In this document: positions 1 through 9,192 of the stretch, piece by piece
How the letters are laid out: each line of letters opens with the position of its first letter
Numbering within the stretch: position 1 is the stretch's first letter
Source of the DNA: a virus
Direction: 5' to 3' (one strand)
DNA: 64,000 nucleotides
IMG/VR virus record: IMGVR_UViG_3300034108_000503
Coordinates: 1 to 64,000 of that record
Made by a program: the position numbers and the translations under genes
The notes under the pieces: generated by a model
Databases searched by the model: none
Seen by the model: the letters and a program-made list of their open reading frames with translations, nothing else
What the model was told of the DNA's origin: nothing

Positions 1-2
1 GG

Positions 3-878
3 ACATGGACGCCAGCGGGAGCCGTCACCTCGGGCAATCTCACGGTTTCTCTTATCAGCAAAACGACCGGGACCGTGCTGGCAACACGCACGGCAGCACA
101 ACGTGCAGCGGCATCATCGGCTGGCAGCGGGCTGACGAAAAAATGCCTGTTTCTGGGCGATTCGCTAACTGCTGCCGGAACCATGACGCAGACGATCCTC
201 GACATCGCTGGTCCTGATGTGATGGACGTTGAGCTTTACGGGACGCAGGGAACGGCACCGAACAGGCACGAAGGGCGCGGAGGATGGTCCTGCACTAGCT
301 TTACCTCTGCCACGCATGTGGGGACTGCAAATCCGCTATGGGATGGTAGCGCGGTAAACTTCGGTTGGTATCTGTCGCAAAACAGTATTCCGGCGCTCGA
401 CTGGGTTTTCATCCAGCTGGGAACAAACGACGTTTTCAGCGCCACAACAGACGCGGCGGCGCTGACAACCACCAATGACCAGCAGACCAAGCTGGACATC
501 ATCATCAACAGCATCAAGGCGAGCAACGCCAGCACAAAAGTCGGCTTGCTCATCTCGCCTCCACCATCGTTCGACCAAGACTCATTCGGCGATGACTACG
601 GAGTCGGGCAAACTCGCCTGCGCTTTAAGCGGAATATCCTGATCTGGGCAAAGCAGATGGTTTCCAAGTATTCTGGGCAGGAGGCATCAAGAGTTTTTCT
701 ACTGTCCACCAGTGCCGCGCTGGACACTATCAACAACATGGAGCGCGCCGCATCGGCCCCGGTAAACAGCAGGTCATCCGTAAACGTCCAGCGGCAGAGC
801 AACGGAGTGCATCCAGCAACCTCCGGATACCAGCAGATCGCCGACTCGGTCTGGGCATTTCTAAAATACAACGCATAA
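3..878 (+). CDS. Tail fibre/tailspike C-terminal part with SGNH (GDSL) esterase domain, 5'-truncated by the window edge
   Basis: The frame is open from the first bases, so the true start lies outside the window; the first in-frame GTG (75) would give 267 residues. The esterase signature is complete: FLGDSLTA with the nucleophile Ser (about nt 157-165), GTND (nt 420-431) with the oxyanion-hole Asn, and GVHP (nt 805-816) with the catalytic His. SGNH enzymes remove acyl groups from polysaccharides. On phage fibres they deacetylate the surface glycan during adsorption. The Thr/Ala/Gly-rich upstream residues suggest the end of a fibre stalk. The first gene of the structural run, it ends 16 bases before a membrane protein gene. 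The esterase assignment is firm; the fibre role is inferred from position. Confidence 0.8.
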   Translation, partial: TWTPAGAVTSGNLTVSLISKTTGTVLATRTAAQRAAASSAGSGLTKKCLFLGDSLTAAGTMTQTILDIAGPDVMDVELYGTQGTAPNRHEGRGGWSCTSFTSATHVGTANPLWDGSAVNFGWYLSQNSIPALDWVFIQLGTNDVFSATTDAAALTTTNDQQTKLDIIINSIKASNASTKVGLLISPPPSFDQDSFGDDYGVGQTRLRFKRNILIWAKQMVSKYSGQEASRVFLLSTSAALDTINNMERAASAPVNSRSSVNVQRQSNGVHPATSGYQQIADSVWAFLKYNA

Positions 879-894
879 AAATTAACACCACCAG

Positions 895-1305
895 ATGCCA
901 CTCACCACTTCACTTTCAATCCTTCCTGTAATCCTTGCAGCAATGAGCCTGCCAACAGTGGCGGTGATTGCGGTCAAGGGACCAATAGTCGATGACATTT
1001 ATGCAGTACTTGGGGCAATCGTTGCTTCAATTCTTGCCGTCATGGAATCCCTCCAGAAACGCAGAGATTACTTCAACGCAGTCTCTACTTTTCTCGGAAG
1101 CGCTGTAGTTGGCGCATTTGCCCCCGGTGTTGTGTACCACACACTTTCATATATGAAGTGGATTCCTGCCGATGCTGCCGTATTTGGTCTTTGGCAAACG
1201 TGGGCAATTTCAGGATTTCTTTTCGGCCTGAATGGATGGTACATTATTCACAAAACAAACGACAGGCTTCGTGATTTCGTAGATAAATTCAAGAACAAAC
1301 CATGA
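895..1305 (+). CDS. Membrane protein, holin candidate
   Basis: The 136-residue protein has three to four hydrophobic stretches (about residues 5-27, 36-51, 66-88, 94-118) separated by short charged loops, and a basic Lys-rich C-terminus (DKFKNKP). Size and topology fit class I holins, which form the lysis pore in the inner membrane, but there is no family motif I can name. It overlaps the next membrane gene by ATGA, suggesting translational coupling and perhaps a holin/antiholin-type pair. The endolysin is far away at 51162 on the other strand, so the lysis assignment rests on topology only. Confidence 0.55.
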   Translation: MPLTTSLSILPVILAAMSLPTVAVIAVKGPIVDDIYAVLGAIVASILAVMESLQKRRDYFNAVSTFLGSAVVGAFAPGVVYHTLSYMKWIPADAAVFGLWQTWAISGFLFGLNGWYIIHKTNDRLRDFVDKFKNKP

Positions 1306-1526
1306 CAACCACCACTACCACTACCACCACCCAGACAGTCCCATCGGCAGCAGACATTGAAGCTGCCGGGAAAAAGCTCCGCGAAGATCTTACGAAGTTC
1401 TTCAAGTGGATGCGGTTTTTCATGAAGAACTCTGGCCCGCTAATTGCCTTTCATTTCTTTATGGCGATTGCATACGCCTCGAAAGATGCTCTTACTGACG
1501 AAGGTCAGACGGTAGACATTCCGTAA
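1302..1526 (+). CDS. Small single-pass membrane protein with poly-Thr N-terminus
   Basis: The 74-residue product begins with a run of nine threonines, encoded by an ACC/ACT repeat (about 1303-1330) that could slip in length. Then come a charged helix, a basic patch (KWMRFFMKN) and one hydrophobic segment around residues 47-60. The start ATG overlaps the upstream stop (ATGA), so it is probably translationally coupled to the holin candidate. It could be an accessory lysis or virion membrane protein; no family recognised. Confidence 0.6.
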   Translation: MTTTTTTTTTQTVPSAADIEAAGKKLREDLTKFFKWMRFFMKNSGPLIAFHFFMAIAYASKDALTDEGQTVDIP

Positions 1527-1538
1527 CCACAGAATCCA

Positions 1539-2750
1539 ATGCCAGATCTCACCACCAGTTCAGCGGTCGATACGTTCATGCAGTCTGTTGATCAGGCGGC
1601 AATGAGGTCTGCCATTGGCGTTACGTTCACCCAGCCAACCGGAGCATCTTTGATTCAGTCCGGTGGGTTCCCGGTGACATTGACTGCCACTGGATCCACG
1701 TCTGTCACGCTGCCGACAAGTGGAACCCTGGCATCCACGGCAGATAAGCTGAGTGCGTTTGCTGCCACCACGTCAGATGAACTTCGCGGAGTCATCAGCA
1801 ATGAAACCGGAACTGGATCTCTGGTCTTCGCTACGTCACCAACGCTGGTCACCCCGAATATCGGCGTGGCTTCAGCGACGAGCGTGAATAAGGTATTGAT
1901 CACGGCACCTGCTACTTCAGCCACGCTGACGATCACGAACGGCTCTTCGCTGACGGCATCCGGAAATGTCACACTGGCATCCAGCGGAACAATGACACTG
2001 ACGCTGGGGGCGAACAACATCACGCTCTCAACATCAGGGGCAACGGCAGTCACACTCCCTGTATCGGGAACTCTCGCGACACTTAGCGGATCAGAGACGC
2101 TTTCAAACAAGACCCTTTCAGGGTGTGAACTCGGAGAGCCAATTTCTGGCGCACTCACAAACTGCACGGATTACCCGGTTTCCGCTTTGGCAAATGCCGG
2201 GACAGGGGTAAATACTTTCCTTGCAACACCAAGCAGCGCAAACCTGCGGGCAGCAGTTACTGATGAAACGGGAACTGGATCACTGGTCTTTGCGAATACA
2301 CCAACACTGATTACTCCAAATATCGGAGCAGCAATCGGAGCAAGCCTTGCTGTCTCCGGTGCGCTTACAAGCAGTGGAGGAAATATCGGGTTTACAGCAG
2401 GGGCGGGCGGAACCGTTACGCAAGCCACATCATCGACAACATCTGTCACGATCAACGCAAGATGCGGGATGGTTCAGATGAATGCCAGCGTATCTATTGC
2501 GCCGGAAAACAAAGCTGTATTCCAAGTAGACAACAATACTGTAGCTCAGTCTGATGTCGTAATTCTTTCCATTCGCGGGGGAACCAACGGAGGAAATACC
2601 CAGGCGTCTGTCGTTGAAGTTGGTGCCGGGTATTTCAAGATCTGCGTGTCGAATAATAACGCGAGCGGAGGAACCACCGAAACAGGAACAGCCATCCAGA
2701 TCAACTTTGCCGTATTCAAAGCAACCACGTCCTCAACGCCTCCATCCTGA
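1539..2750 (+). CDS. Tail fibre-like protein with duplicated TGTGSLVF repeat
   Basis: The 403-residue protein is rich in Ser, Thr, Ala, Gly and Val with almost no charge clusters, typical of trimeric beta fibres. Two copies of a recognisable fibre repeat occur: ETGTGSLVFATSPTLVTPNI near residues 88-107 and a close second copy near residues 241-260. The phrase GTGSLVF...PTL.TPNIG is common in phage fibre and collar proteins. The C-terminal 100 residues are less repetitive and could be the head or chaperone domain. It lies in the structural run between membrane proteins and large virion proteins. Confidence 0.75.
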   Translation: MPDLTTSSAVDTFMQSVDQAAMRSAIGVTFTQPTGASLIQSGGFPVTLTATGSTSVTLPTSGTLASTADKLSAFAATTSDELRGVISNETGTGSLVFATSPTLVTPNIGVASATSVNKVLITAPATSATLTITNGSSLTASGNVTLASSGTMTLTLGANNITLSTSGATAVTLPVSGTLATLSGSETLSNKTLSGCELGEPISGALTNCTDYPVSALANAGTGVNTFLATPSSANLRAAVTDETGTGSLVFANTPTLITPNIGAAIGASLAVSGALTSSGGNIGFTAGAGGTVTQATSSTTSVTINARCGMVQMNASVSIAPENKAVFQVDNNTVAQSDVVILSIRGGTNGGNTQASVVEVGAGYFKICVSNNNASGGTTETGTAIQINFAVFKATTSSTPPS

Positions 2751-2753
2751 TAA

Positions 2754-4529
2754 ATGCCAGCAGTCCAGAGACCAGCATCGCAGGCACCGCAGCGTCAACG
2801 GACCAGGGTATTTCCTACTCCGAAGATTGCGGATGTCATCATCCGGCAGGTCTTTGAGTCAACTAGGACAACAGTCCCAGCATACGGAACTGCTCACCCG
2901 GATACGGCGAAGTACCCGAACCATAAACTGGTCCACGCAAAGGTCATTGATGAGCAGGGTCTGTTCCTTGAACTCTGGTACGCGGCAGACAGATCCAATC
3001 AGGAAGACTACAACTACTCGCTGACGTACCCATACGGTGGGAATCCTGCGTACCCACGGGTCACTAGGACATACATCCTTCCGCGTTCTCCTGATCCTCT
3101 TGCTCTTGGGTCCACCGATCCGGGTGGATCAATGTTTGGGATTGAGGGATACCGAAGACCAGACAGCACATCCAGATACCGTAGGCCGGACGGAGTATCT
3201 CAGTATTTCAGGGCAGGACTTCCTGCCGGGGTGCTTGTGGCGCAGTCGGAGCGTCCTCTCGGTGATGAACTCAACGGGTTGTACGTTGAGGTTACTCGGG
3301 TGTACGATGTGATCCCTGGACTTGAGGACCAAGGCTCCAGTAACGGACTTGGGCAAACAGACGACGGGTACTCGGTTGAGCGTCCGATGCAGGACAAGAA
3401 CTGGATCAGGCTGACGTGGAAGATCGTTCTTCCGAGAACCATTGCTGATGCATACAGGAGGGACAACTTTGATATCTGCCCGATTCCGAGATATCAGTTT
3501 CTCTATCTTGTCGATGAGCGGATTCAAGTAAACGAGGAGTCCAATCAGACCTCGACCATCGTGCGCGTGTACGAGGGAGATCAGCGTGACACCAAGGACA
3601 CCTCGGATGCCACCATCGTAGGCAAGAACAAGCAGTACCCTGGTATCATTCCACCAGAGAAGTTCCTTCTGGAGACAGAGAGCAAGCAACTCACGAAACG
3701 TATTCTGTCGCCTGAGTCCATTGATCTTGATGGCAATTCCATTCCTGCTGACTTCACCCTGGTTGAGTCCAAGGTTGATCCAGAAGGCACGAACTCTGGC
3801 AGTAAGACGGTCGTCGCCACAAGCTATAACAACATTGCTCCGCTCAACGGCAAGCAGTGGGACAACGAGACCCGAAGCTACATCCCGTACACGGTTCAGG
3901 TAATCCCAGCATCCGAGGCACTGAGCTTCCCTGAACCTGTTGGTGCCGAGTTATCAATTCAGCCAATCAACAGGTACTGGTCAATCGCAACCATTGAGAC
4001 ACCGTCATCCACTTCGACTTCGCTTCGTTCGTACTACAGCACGACCCCGTTCTCATGGCCCGCCGTTCTGCCTTCGTCAGGACAGGGTGCTTTGAAGTTT
4101 GGCGCAATCAAAAGAAAGGACAGGAGAACTGGAGAATTTACTGGAGAAGAAGTTCCTTGGTATGATTTTGAATTGATTCCGGCGTGGAGTGGGATCTGCA
4201 AGGCGTTCGTTGAGATCAGTTGGTCACCAACGCCACCAGATTTCGTCCCGATTCAAACCATGAATCCAACCGAGATTGTGATTTCATGGCCCGTTGGATC
4301 AGTCCGTATTCCGAAATGCCTGCATGCAGCATATGAATTCAAAGGAACAACCGGAACCGAAAATCCAGACTGGGATTTTGCTGATTTCAAAAGAATCGTT
4401 CCAGCGACAAACTACGAGACTTGGCCAGAAAGCATTGTCGCTGACTTTGACGTGACACCATACAAGGGTGGATTCAGGACAAGAAAGATCACTGTATTCA
4501 GACCATATAACTCTGTTCTCCAGTTCTAA
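2754..4529 (+). CDS. Structural protein of unknown function (591 aa)
   Basis: The ATG follows the previous TGA and a second in-frame TAA directly (TGATAAATG), so the genes are tightly packed. The protein is rich in Pro, Tyr, Ser and Arg, with a Gln/Arg/Pro-rich first 20 residues and mixed beta-like sequence afterwards. No transmembrane segment, coiled coil or enzyme motif is visible. Position among fibre and adaptor genes suggests a virion protein such as a baseplate, hub or fibre-attachment part. No family recognised. Confidence 0.7.
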   Translation: MPAVQRPASQAPQRQRTRVFPTPKIADVIIRQVFESTRTTVPAYGTAHPDTAKYPNHKLVHAKVIDEQGLFLELWYAADRSNQEDYNYSLTYPYGGNPAYPRVTRTYILPRSPDPLALGSTDPGGSMFGIEGYRRPDSTSRYRRPDGVSQYFRAGLPAGVLVAQSERPLGDELNGLYVEVTRVYDVIPGLEDQGSSNGLGQTDDGYSVERPMQDKNWIRLTWKIVLPRTIADAYRRDNFDICPIPRYQFLYLVDERIQVNEESNQTSTIVRVYEGDQRDTKDTSDATIVGKNKQYPGIIPPEKFLLETESKQLTKRILSPESIDLDGNSIPADFTLVESKVDPEGTNSGSKTVVATSYNNIAPLNGKQWDNETRSYIPYTVQVIPASEALSFPEPVGAELSIQPINRYWSIATIETPSSTSTSLRSYYSTTPFSWPAVLPSSGQGALKFGAIKRKDRRTGEFTGEEVPWYDFELIPAWSGICKAFVEISWSPTPPDFVPIQTMNPTEIVISWPVGSVRIPKCLHAAYEFKGTTGTENPDWDFADFKRIVPATNYETWPESIVADFDVTPYKGGFRTRKITVFRPYNSVLQF

Positions 4530-5255
4530 ATGCCTTTCCCTGATCTCAGTCACCTTCTTGATCCAGATCAAGTTCCGGATGGAATCCCCCAACCGGGACA
4601 ATCCGCAGCGCAGCCATTCCGAGTACTTGCCGGGGACGGGATTGATGTTGCTCAGTCCGGTGCTGAAGTAATCATCTCGCTTTCCAGTGACGTGCGCGAG
4701 GATATTGAGAACGTCCAGTCGCAGCAGGTTGATCCAGAGGATCCACTCCAGTACATGTCGTTCAGGATTGCGTACAGTGCTGGTGCCTCGCTGGTCAATA
4801 CAGGGTACATCTTTCACATGCACTGGGATCCAGATGCCAGAAAGTGGCTGGCGAAGGAGACTGAAGTAAACCAAGGTCTGATTGAGGCAGAGGCCCCGTT
4901 TTACATCTTTGCGGAGATTCCGATGAAGCAGTACACGGCTCTGACGGAAGTTCCAAACTATGAGGTCAAAAGCACCGTCTCGATTGAGGGTGTGAATTAT
5001 GAATCAACCATCAGCATAAAGACCGACTGGACTGGTATTGATGAGGATAAACTCCTTGATACATCAATCACGCCGCAGAGCATTTTCAAGATGTCGGTCA
5101 CGTCACCGGAGAACACGTTTTGGCCTGATGACGGGAAGTTCAGATTCGTGCTTGGGTTCGTTGATCCTGATGGAAACGTACAGCAAACCCACATCGGTGG
5201 ATTCACTCTGCCGCAGGCGTATTCACCAAACATCATAGCCTGGACCCTGACGTAA
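4530..5255 (+). CDS. Structural protein of unknown function (241 aa)
   Basis: It starts on the base after the stop of the 591-aa gene. The N-terminal stretch FRVLAGDGIDVAQSGAEVII resembles the short glycine-rich turns at the start of minor tail or fibre proteins; the rest looks like alternating beta strands without cysteines. It ends with TAATG, sharing one base with the next start, so the pair is probably co-translated. A virion role is inferred from context only. Confidence 0.65.
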   Translation: MPFPDLSHLLDPDQVPDGIPQPGQSAAQPFRVLAGDGIDVAQSGAEVIISLSSDVREDIENVQSQQVDPEDPLQYMSFRIAYSAGASLVNTGYIFHMHWDPDARKWLAKETEVNQGLIEAEAPFYIFAEIPMKQYTALTEVPNYEVKSTVSIEGVNYESTISIKTDWTGIDEDKLLDTSITPQSIFKMSVTSPENTFWPDDGKFRFVLGFVDPDGNVQQTHIGGFTLPQAYSPNIIAWTLT

Positions 5256-5899
5256 TGGCGGCACCAATAATCAAAGCAGGATCAGGGATTCAGTTCATGC
5301 AAGGCGAACTGGTGTCCATGCTGTCGATTGATCCTCTGTTCGCCGCAATCATCCGCAGGAGTACGCCGTCTGTGGTTGAGCCGATCCAGTACAACATCGA
5401 CTTCAATATTGAGGTTCAGGTTGTTGACGACAAAGATGTCATCGTCTGCTCGGCTGGAAACATTCAAGGGCTTGGCGATCCAGCAATTAATGTCTTCCGC
5501 AACACATTCGGCACTTCGTTTCGTGATCTTGAAAGCGAAACTGACGGTGTGATTTACATTGAGATGCCAATGGTTGAGCTTTGGCCGGATACGGAATCTG
5601 CTGCTGTTGGTCTTGTTGATATCTCAACCGTCCCTTACAACAACTCACTGAGAATCAGTTCTGCAAGGTTTTACCCGGTTCGCGACTCTGCGCTTTTCAA
5701 GATTGCTGCTGTCTTCCCGGAGCCAGACCCGGAGAAGTTCAGGGTGAGGGTGGCTGAGTATTCTGTTGATGAGAATGGATTCATTTCCATCAGGCTTCTG
5801 AAGTTTGGATCTATTGTAATCCCGAATGCAATCTACCTGCCGGGATCGTTTCCGGGAACTGATCTCTCGGGAGCAACAGTGTCATTCCGACCAGTATAA
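5255..5899 (+). CDS. Structural protein of unknown function (214 aa)
   Basis: The start overlaps the previous stop by one base (TAATG). The first residues (IKAGSGIQFMQGELVSMLSI) echo the AGDGIDV turn of the preceding protein, so the two may be related or bind the same partner. The remainder is beta-rich with no motif. It closes the cluster of three co-directional unassigned virion genes before the adaptor-like gene. Confidence 0.65.
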   Translation: MAAPIIKAGSGIQFMQGELVSMLSIDPLFAAIIRRSTPSVVEPIQYNIDFNIEVQVVDDKDVIVCSAGNIQGLGDPAINVFRNTFGTSFRDLESETDGVIYIEMPMVELWPDTESAAVGLVDISTVPYNNSLRISSARFYPVRDSALFKIAAVFPEPDPEKFRVRVAEYSVDENGFISIRLLKFGSIVIPNAIYLPGSFPGTDLSGATVSFRPV

Positions 5900-5938
5900 G
5901 CACTTGCATGAGAAACCACGGAATGTAACCTCCCAAAG

Positions 5939-6880
5939 ATGAGAACCGTAGCGCAGATCAACTCAGTCCTCTCCACATATCTCCCTGTGGCAGACGGTCA
6001 CTCTGCCGCTACAAGCATCCTGCCGATGCTCAATCAGGTTCTCCCGAGGCTTTACAACATGGGGAACTGGAGGGCATTGCAGCAGGAAGTTGAGCTTGAT
6101 GTCTCTGCCGGGTACATCTGTCTGCCGGAAGACTACGAATCCCTGCTGTCGGTGAGGATCAATGACATCCCGGCTGAGATCAGAGGGCAGCACTACGAGT
6201 ACCAGACAACTGGTCCTGGGTTTCTTGAGCGTCCTGTTTCTTTCTTCTTCGGTCTGACCGATGAAGGATTCATTCCGACAATGTCAGATCTTCCGATCAC
6301 CGGACTGGACGAAATGATCTTCACGCTGATCAATGGAACCTGGGATTCATCCGATTCAATCAGGGTCGAGTACGTCACTGAGGACGGAAGATTCGTCTGG
6401 ACTCCGACGCTCACCGGGCTTTCAACAATCACGCTTACCCCGGCGGAACCAATCCTTTCGGTTCAGAGTATCCAGTACACATCAATGCCAAACCGGGTGA
6501 CGGTCAAGGATTCCGATGACTACCTGTATGCCGTACTGATGGCTGGCGACGGTGTCACCGAATACCGCAGATACTCAGTTCCTCAAGTTCCGGACGATGC
6601 CACCGGGGAGTGGACAATCAGCGGAATCGCAAAACAGAAGTTCCGGCAACTCACGTCCAACACCGACATCGTCTACCTAGACAACACGACCGTCCTCAAG
6701 CATGCGTTCCTCGGGATTACTGCCGAAGATAACGCAGACCTCGACAGAGCCACATACCACTGGAGCCTCGTCGAACAGTCTCTCCAGAAGGAACTGTCGC
6801 AGTCTAGGGGTGGAGCCAAGGGGTATCCGCAGATTGAAATCTGGGGAGCGGGGAACAAACCAATCAATCCATACTTCTAA
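5939..6880 (+). CDS. Head-tail adaptor / tail tubular-like protein
   Basis: The 313-residue protein has the general layout of podovirus tail tubular protein A or head-tail adaptors: an N-terminal helical segment with paired Leu/Arg residues (about 20-50), then a beta stretch with LPEDYESLLSVRINDIPAEI (about 60-80), and a C-terminal helical domain ending WGAGNKPINPYF. Such proteins sit under the portal and bind the tail tube. The Tyr/Pro/Phe C-terminus is typical of interlocking adaptor arms. The assignment comes from architecture and place next to internal-virion-like genes; a collar protein is an alternative. Confidence 0.45.
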   Translation: MRTVAQINSVLSTYLPVADGHSAATSILPMLNQVLPRLYNMGNWRALQQEVELDVSAGYICLPEDYESLLSVRINDIPAEIRGQHYEYQTTGPGFLERPVSFFFGLTDEGFIPTMSDLPITGLDEMIFTLINGTWDSSDSIRVEYVTEDGRFVWTPTLTGLSTITLTPAEPILSVQSIQYTSMPNRVTVKDSDDYLYAVLMAGDGVTEYRRYSVPQVPDDATGEWTISGIAKQKFRQLTSNTDIVYLDNTTVLKHAFLGITAEDNADLDRATYHWSLVEQSLQKELSQSRGGAKGYPQIEIWGAGNKPINPYF

Positions 6881-6886
6881 AAAACC

Positions 6887-8092
6887 ATGGCTATCGGATC
6901 ACTTTCAGAACCTGATCAACTCAGGGCATCCAGAGACTTTGCCCGTCAACGCCAGTCGCTGCTGACGCAAGGCTACCGTCAGGCGAAGCGGAAGGGCGAC
7001 TACATGGGTGCGCTTGCCGTCACTGAGCTTGGCAGAAAAGCCGGACTCAAGATCGGAGGGACAGTCCGAGCCGAGGATGTCGCTGCCGCCGGGGAACGGG
7101 ATTACGAGCAAGGTTTCGAGAAACTCGGACAGACGCCTCCTCCTGTCAGCGGTCTTGATGCTTACAAGGCAATGCAACCGCAGGCTCGTATGGCACAGCA
7201 GGGAGGTAATCAGGCGACTACAGCAGCAACGCAAGCGGCGAAGCCAGCAATGCCGTCCCAGTCTGACATCACGCAGCAGTTCCGTGATCGGTACAAGGAT
7301 GCCGAAACGGATGAAGACCGCATGGGGATCGTGTCGGAAGCAAGGGGTGCAGGCGTTCCGCTTTCTAAGTACGGCAAAGACATGCTCGCCAGCAGGCAGC
7401 AGGTACTGACTCCTCCTTCTCCGAAGCTGACCGAGAATGTTGGTGGAAAGATCAAGTTCACAGAGGCTGGCAAGAAATACTATCAGGGCCTCAAGCAGAA
7501 CCTACCAGAGAGTTCCGTGAACATGCTTGCCGAGAGCAAGCAAATCAGGGACCGAAACGAGAGGCTTCGCAAGATCGGGAACCCAGAGGCAGACTATCGG
7601 ACGCAAATAAAAAATGAAGCTGACATTGCGAAGATCGAAAGCCAGTTTGCACGAGATGTTTCAAATCAACAATTCAAATACGACCAGTCTTCATTTAGGG
7701 GATTTGGCGTTCCGAGGCTTGAGGCTGAACAGGCAAGGATCAAAAGCAAACTAGGAGAAAACCTGCGAGACCAGGTTGATCTTGAGGCGAAAGACAGTTC
7801 TTTTGATATTTTTGATCGGATGGTTGGAGTTCCTAAACCAGCAACGCAGCTTGCCGCAGAAAGACCGGATCTGGTTGCTCCACCAAGAATTTCTCCACCG
7901 AGACCCACTGTAGCCAGTGAGGGTACATACATCCCAACGCCTGGTCCGTATCAGCTTGGCCGGAAAGCAAGGATTGAGAAAGAGAAGGAAGTCAATCCAG
8001 ACGAAGAGAAGTACCTCAAAGGCAAGGCTGAATACGACAAGCGTCAAAAAGCAATGCGAGAACGCCAGCAGAAACTTGTCGTCGGATTCTAA
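6887..8092 (+). CDS. Internal virion-like protein (401 aa, Gln/Ala/Lys-rich)
   Basis: The start ATG lies six bases after the previous stop, behind an A-rich leader (AAAAAACC). The protein is highly charged and helical, with Gln/Ala-rich low-complexity sequence around residues 95-125 and Lys/Glu-rich helices near the C-terminus. No membrane segment is seen. Together with the next gene and the giant protein it forms the usual three-gene set of ejected internal virion proteins in short-tailed phages. Function is inferred from order and composition. Confidence 0.55.
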   Translation: MAIGSLSEPDQLRASRDFARQRQSLLTQGYRQAKRKGDYMGALAVTELGRKAGLKIGGTVRAEDVAAAGERDYEQGFEKLGQTPPPVSGLDAYKAMQPQARMAQQGGNQATTAATQAAKPAMPSQSDITQQFRDRYKDAETDEDRMGIVSEARGAGVPLSKYGKDMLASRQQVLTPPSPKLTENVGGKIKFTEAGKKYYQGLKQNLPESSVNMLAESKQIRDRNERLRKIGNPEADYRTQIKNEADIAKIESQFARDVSNQQFKYDQSSFRGFGVPRLEAEQARIKSKLGENLRDQVDLEAKDSSFDIFDRMVGVPKPATQLAAERPDLVAPPRISPPRPTVASEGTYIPTPGPYQLGRKARIEKEKEVNPDEEKYLKGKAEYDKRQKAMRERQQKLVVGF

Positions 8093-8110
8093 AAGGTAAG
8101 CATCAAGACA

Positions 8111-9145
8111 ATGGCACCTCCTCCAAACAATATCCAGAAAGCCAGAGCAAGCCTCTACGGTGAGCCTGCGCCTTCTTCGTACTTCCAGTCAACCATCCCA
8201 GTTGGCGCGGCCCGCAATGCATTCGGAGGATCAATCAGTCCTCAGTATGCCGCAGAGTTGAAGATGGACACTGCGAAGTACAGGTCCGAGTACGACGACA
8301 TACAGACACGGATGGCGCAGAATGAAATGGAGCGGGCAAGAGCGGCAAGCGCTGGCAGGATTCTTCCGTTCTCCGAGGCGGCGGCTATCGCTCAGGCTCA
8401 ACTGAATGCAGAGCAGTATGGTGCCAGTCGTGGTCTCGTTCCTCTTCAGACGCAATCCTCTGCGAGCGCATTAAAGCTGGAGGGAGCGCAGGCAGAAGCC
8501 AGCATGGCGGATCTTCCGGCAAGGATGGAAGCAGAGCAGCAGCAGCGGATCCGTGACCAGCAGCGGTACGAGTCAGGTGTTGACTCAAATTTCATGGCAA
8601 GGCTCGGTGACAACCCAGCCGCCATGTCTGTGTTTCAGGCGTATCAGGACGGTGGTCCTCAGTCTGCAATGCTCACGCCGGAAGGAAGGCGCAAGCAGGC
8701 AATGATGAACGCCCTGAGCGTTTCGCAGTCGGCTCCGTACATTGAAGCTCTGGACTGGATGTCTCAGTCGAAGCCCGGTATCCGGGAGCAGTTCGTCGAA
8801 CAGATCGCTGACCCGGCTACAGGTCTTCCGATTGCTGAACGGCTCAAGCAGAACCTGACTCCTGCCCAGCGGGCGCAAATGGCATCCGCGTTCAGTCAGT
8901 ACAAAAGTCAGCGCACAAGGTTTGCCGAAGAGAAGGAGCAGCGGATTGCGAAGAGTCAGCAGGACGCAGAAAAGCTGCGTGCATTCTACAGGTTCTACGA
9001 AGATGCCTCCAACAGGTACAAGGATGACCAGGACCCAGAGGCGAAGAAGGAGATGGACATGTACAAGAAGCGCATTGAATCCATGATCGGTGACGGAGGA
9101 TCCGGCGGAATGCCTTCCGGTGGTGGTGCCGAAGACTCGTTCTGA
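8111..9145 (+). CDS. Internal virion-like helical protein (344 aa)
   Basis: The protein has long helix-forming stretches with regular Glu/Arg/Gln/Ala spacing (about residues 45-160 and 255-330), probably coiled coils, and a Gly/Ser-rich tail ending in GGGAEDSF. It begins 18 bases after the previous gene and ends 47 bases before the giant gene. Composition and position resemble ejection proteins (P22 gp7/gp20 or T7 gp15 type), but no homologous motif is visible, so this is inference. Confidence 0.55.
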   Translation: MAPPPNNIQKARASLYGEPAPSSYFQSTIPVGAARNAFGGSISPQYAAELKMDTAKYRSEYDDIQTRMAQNEMERARAASAGRILPFSEAAAIAQAQLNAEQYGASRGLVPLQTQSSASALKLEGAQAEASMADLPARMEAEQQQRIRDQQRYESGVDSNFMARLGDNPAAMSVFQAYQDGGPQSAMLTPEGRRKQAMMNALSVSQSAPYIEALDWMSQSKPGIREQFVEQIADPATGLPIAERLKQNLTPAQRAQMASAFSQYKSQRTRFAEEKEQRIAKSQQDAEKLRAFYRFYEDASNRYKDDQDPEAKKEMDMYKKRIESMIGDGGSGGMPSGGGAEDSF

Positions 9146-9192
9146 TCAATTCATACTTGATCTATTCCTACTCTGACGGTAAGCCGTGAGGC

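Noticed and set aside
1655-2167. 170-codon minus-strand frame
   Set aside because: Antisense of the Ser/Thr/Val-rich fibre gene, which yields long spurious frames.
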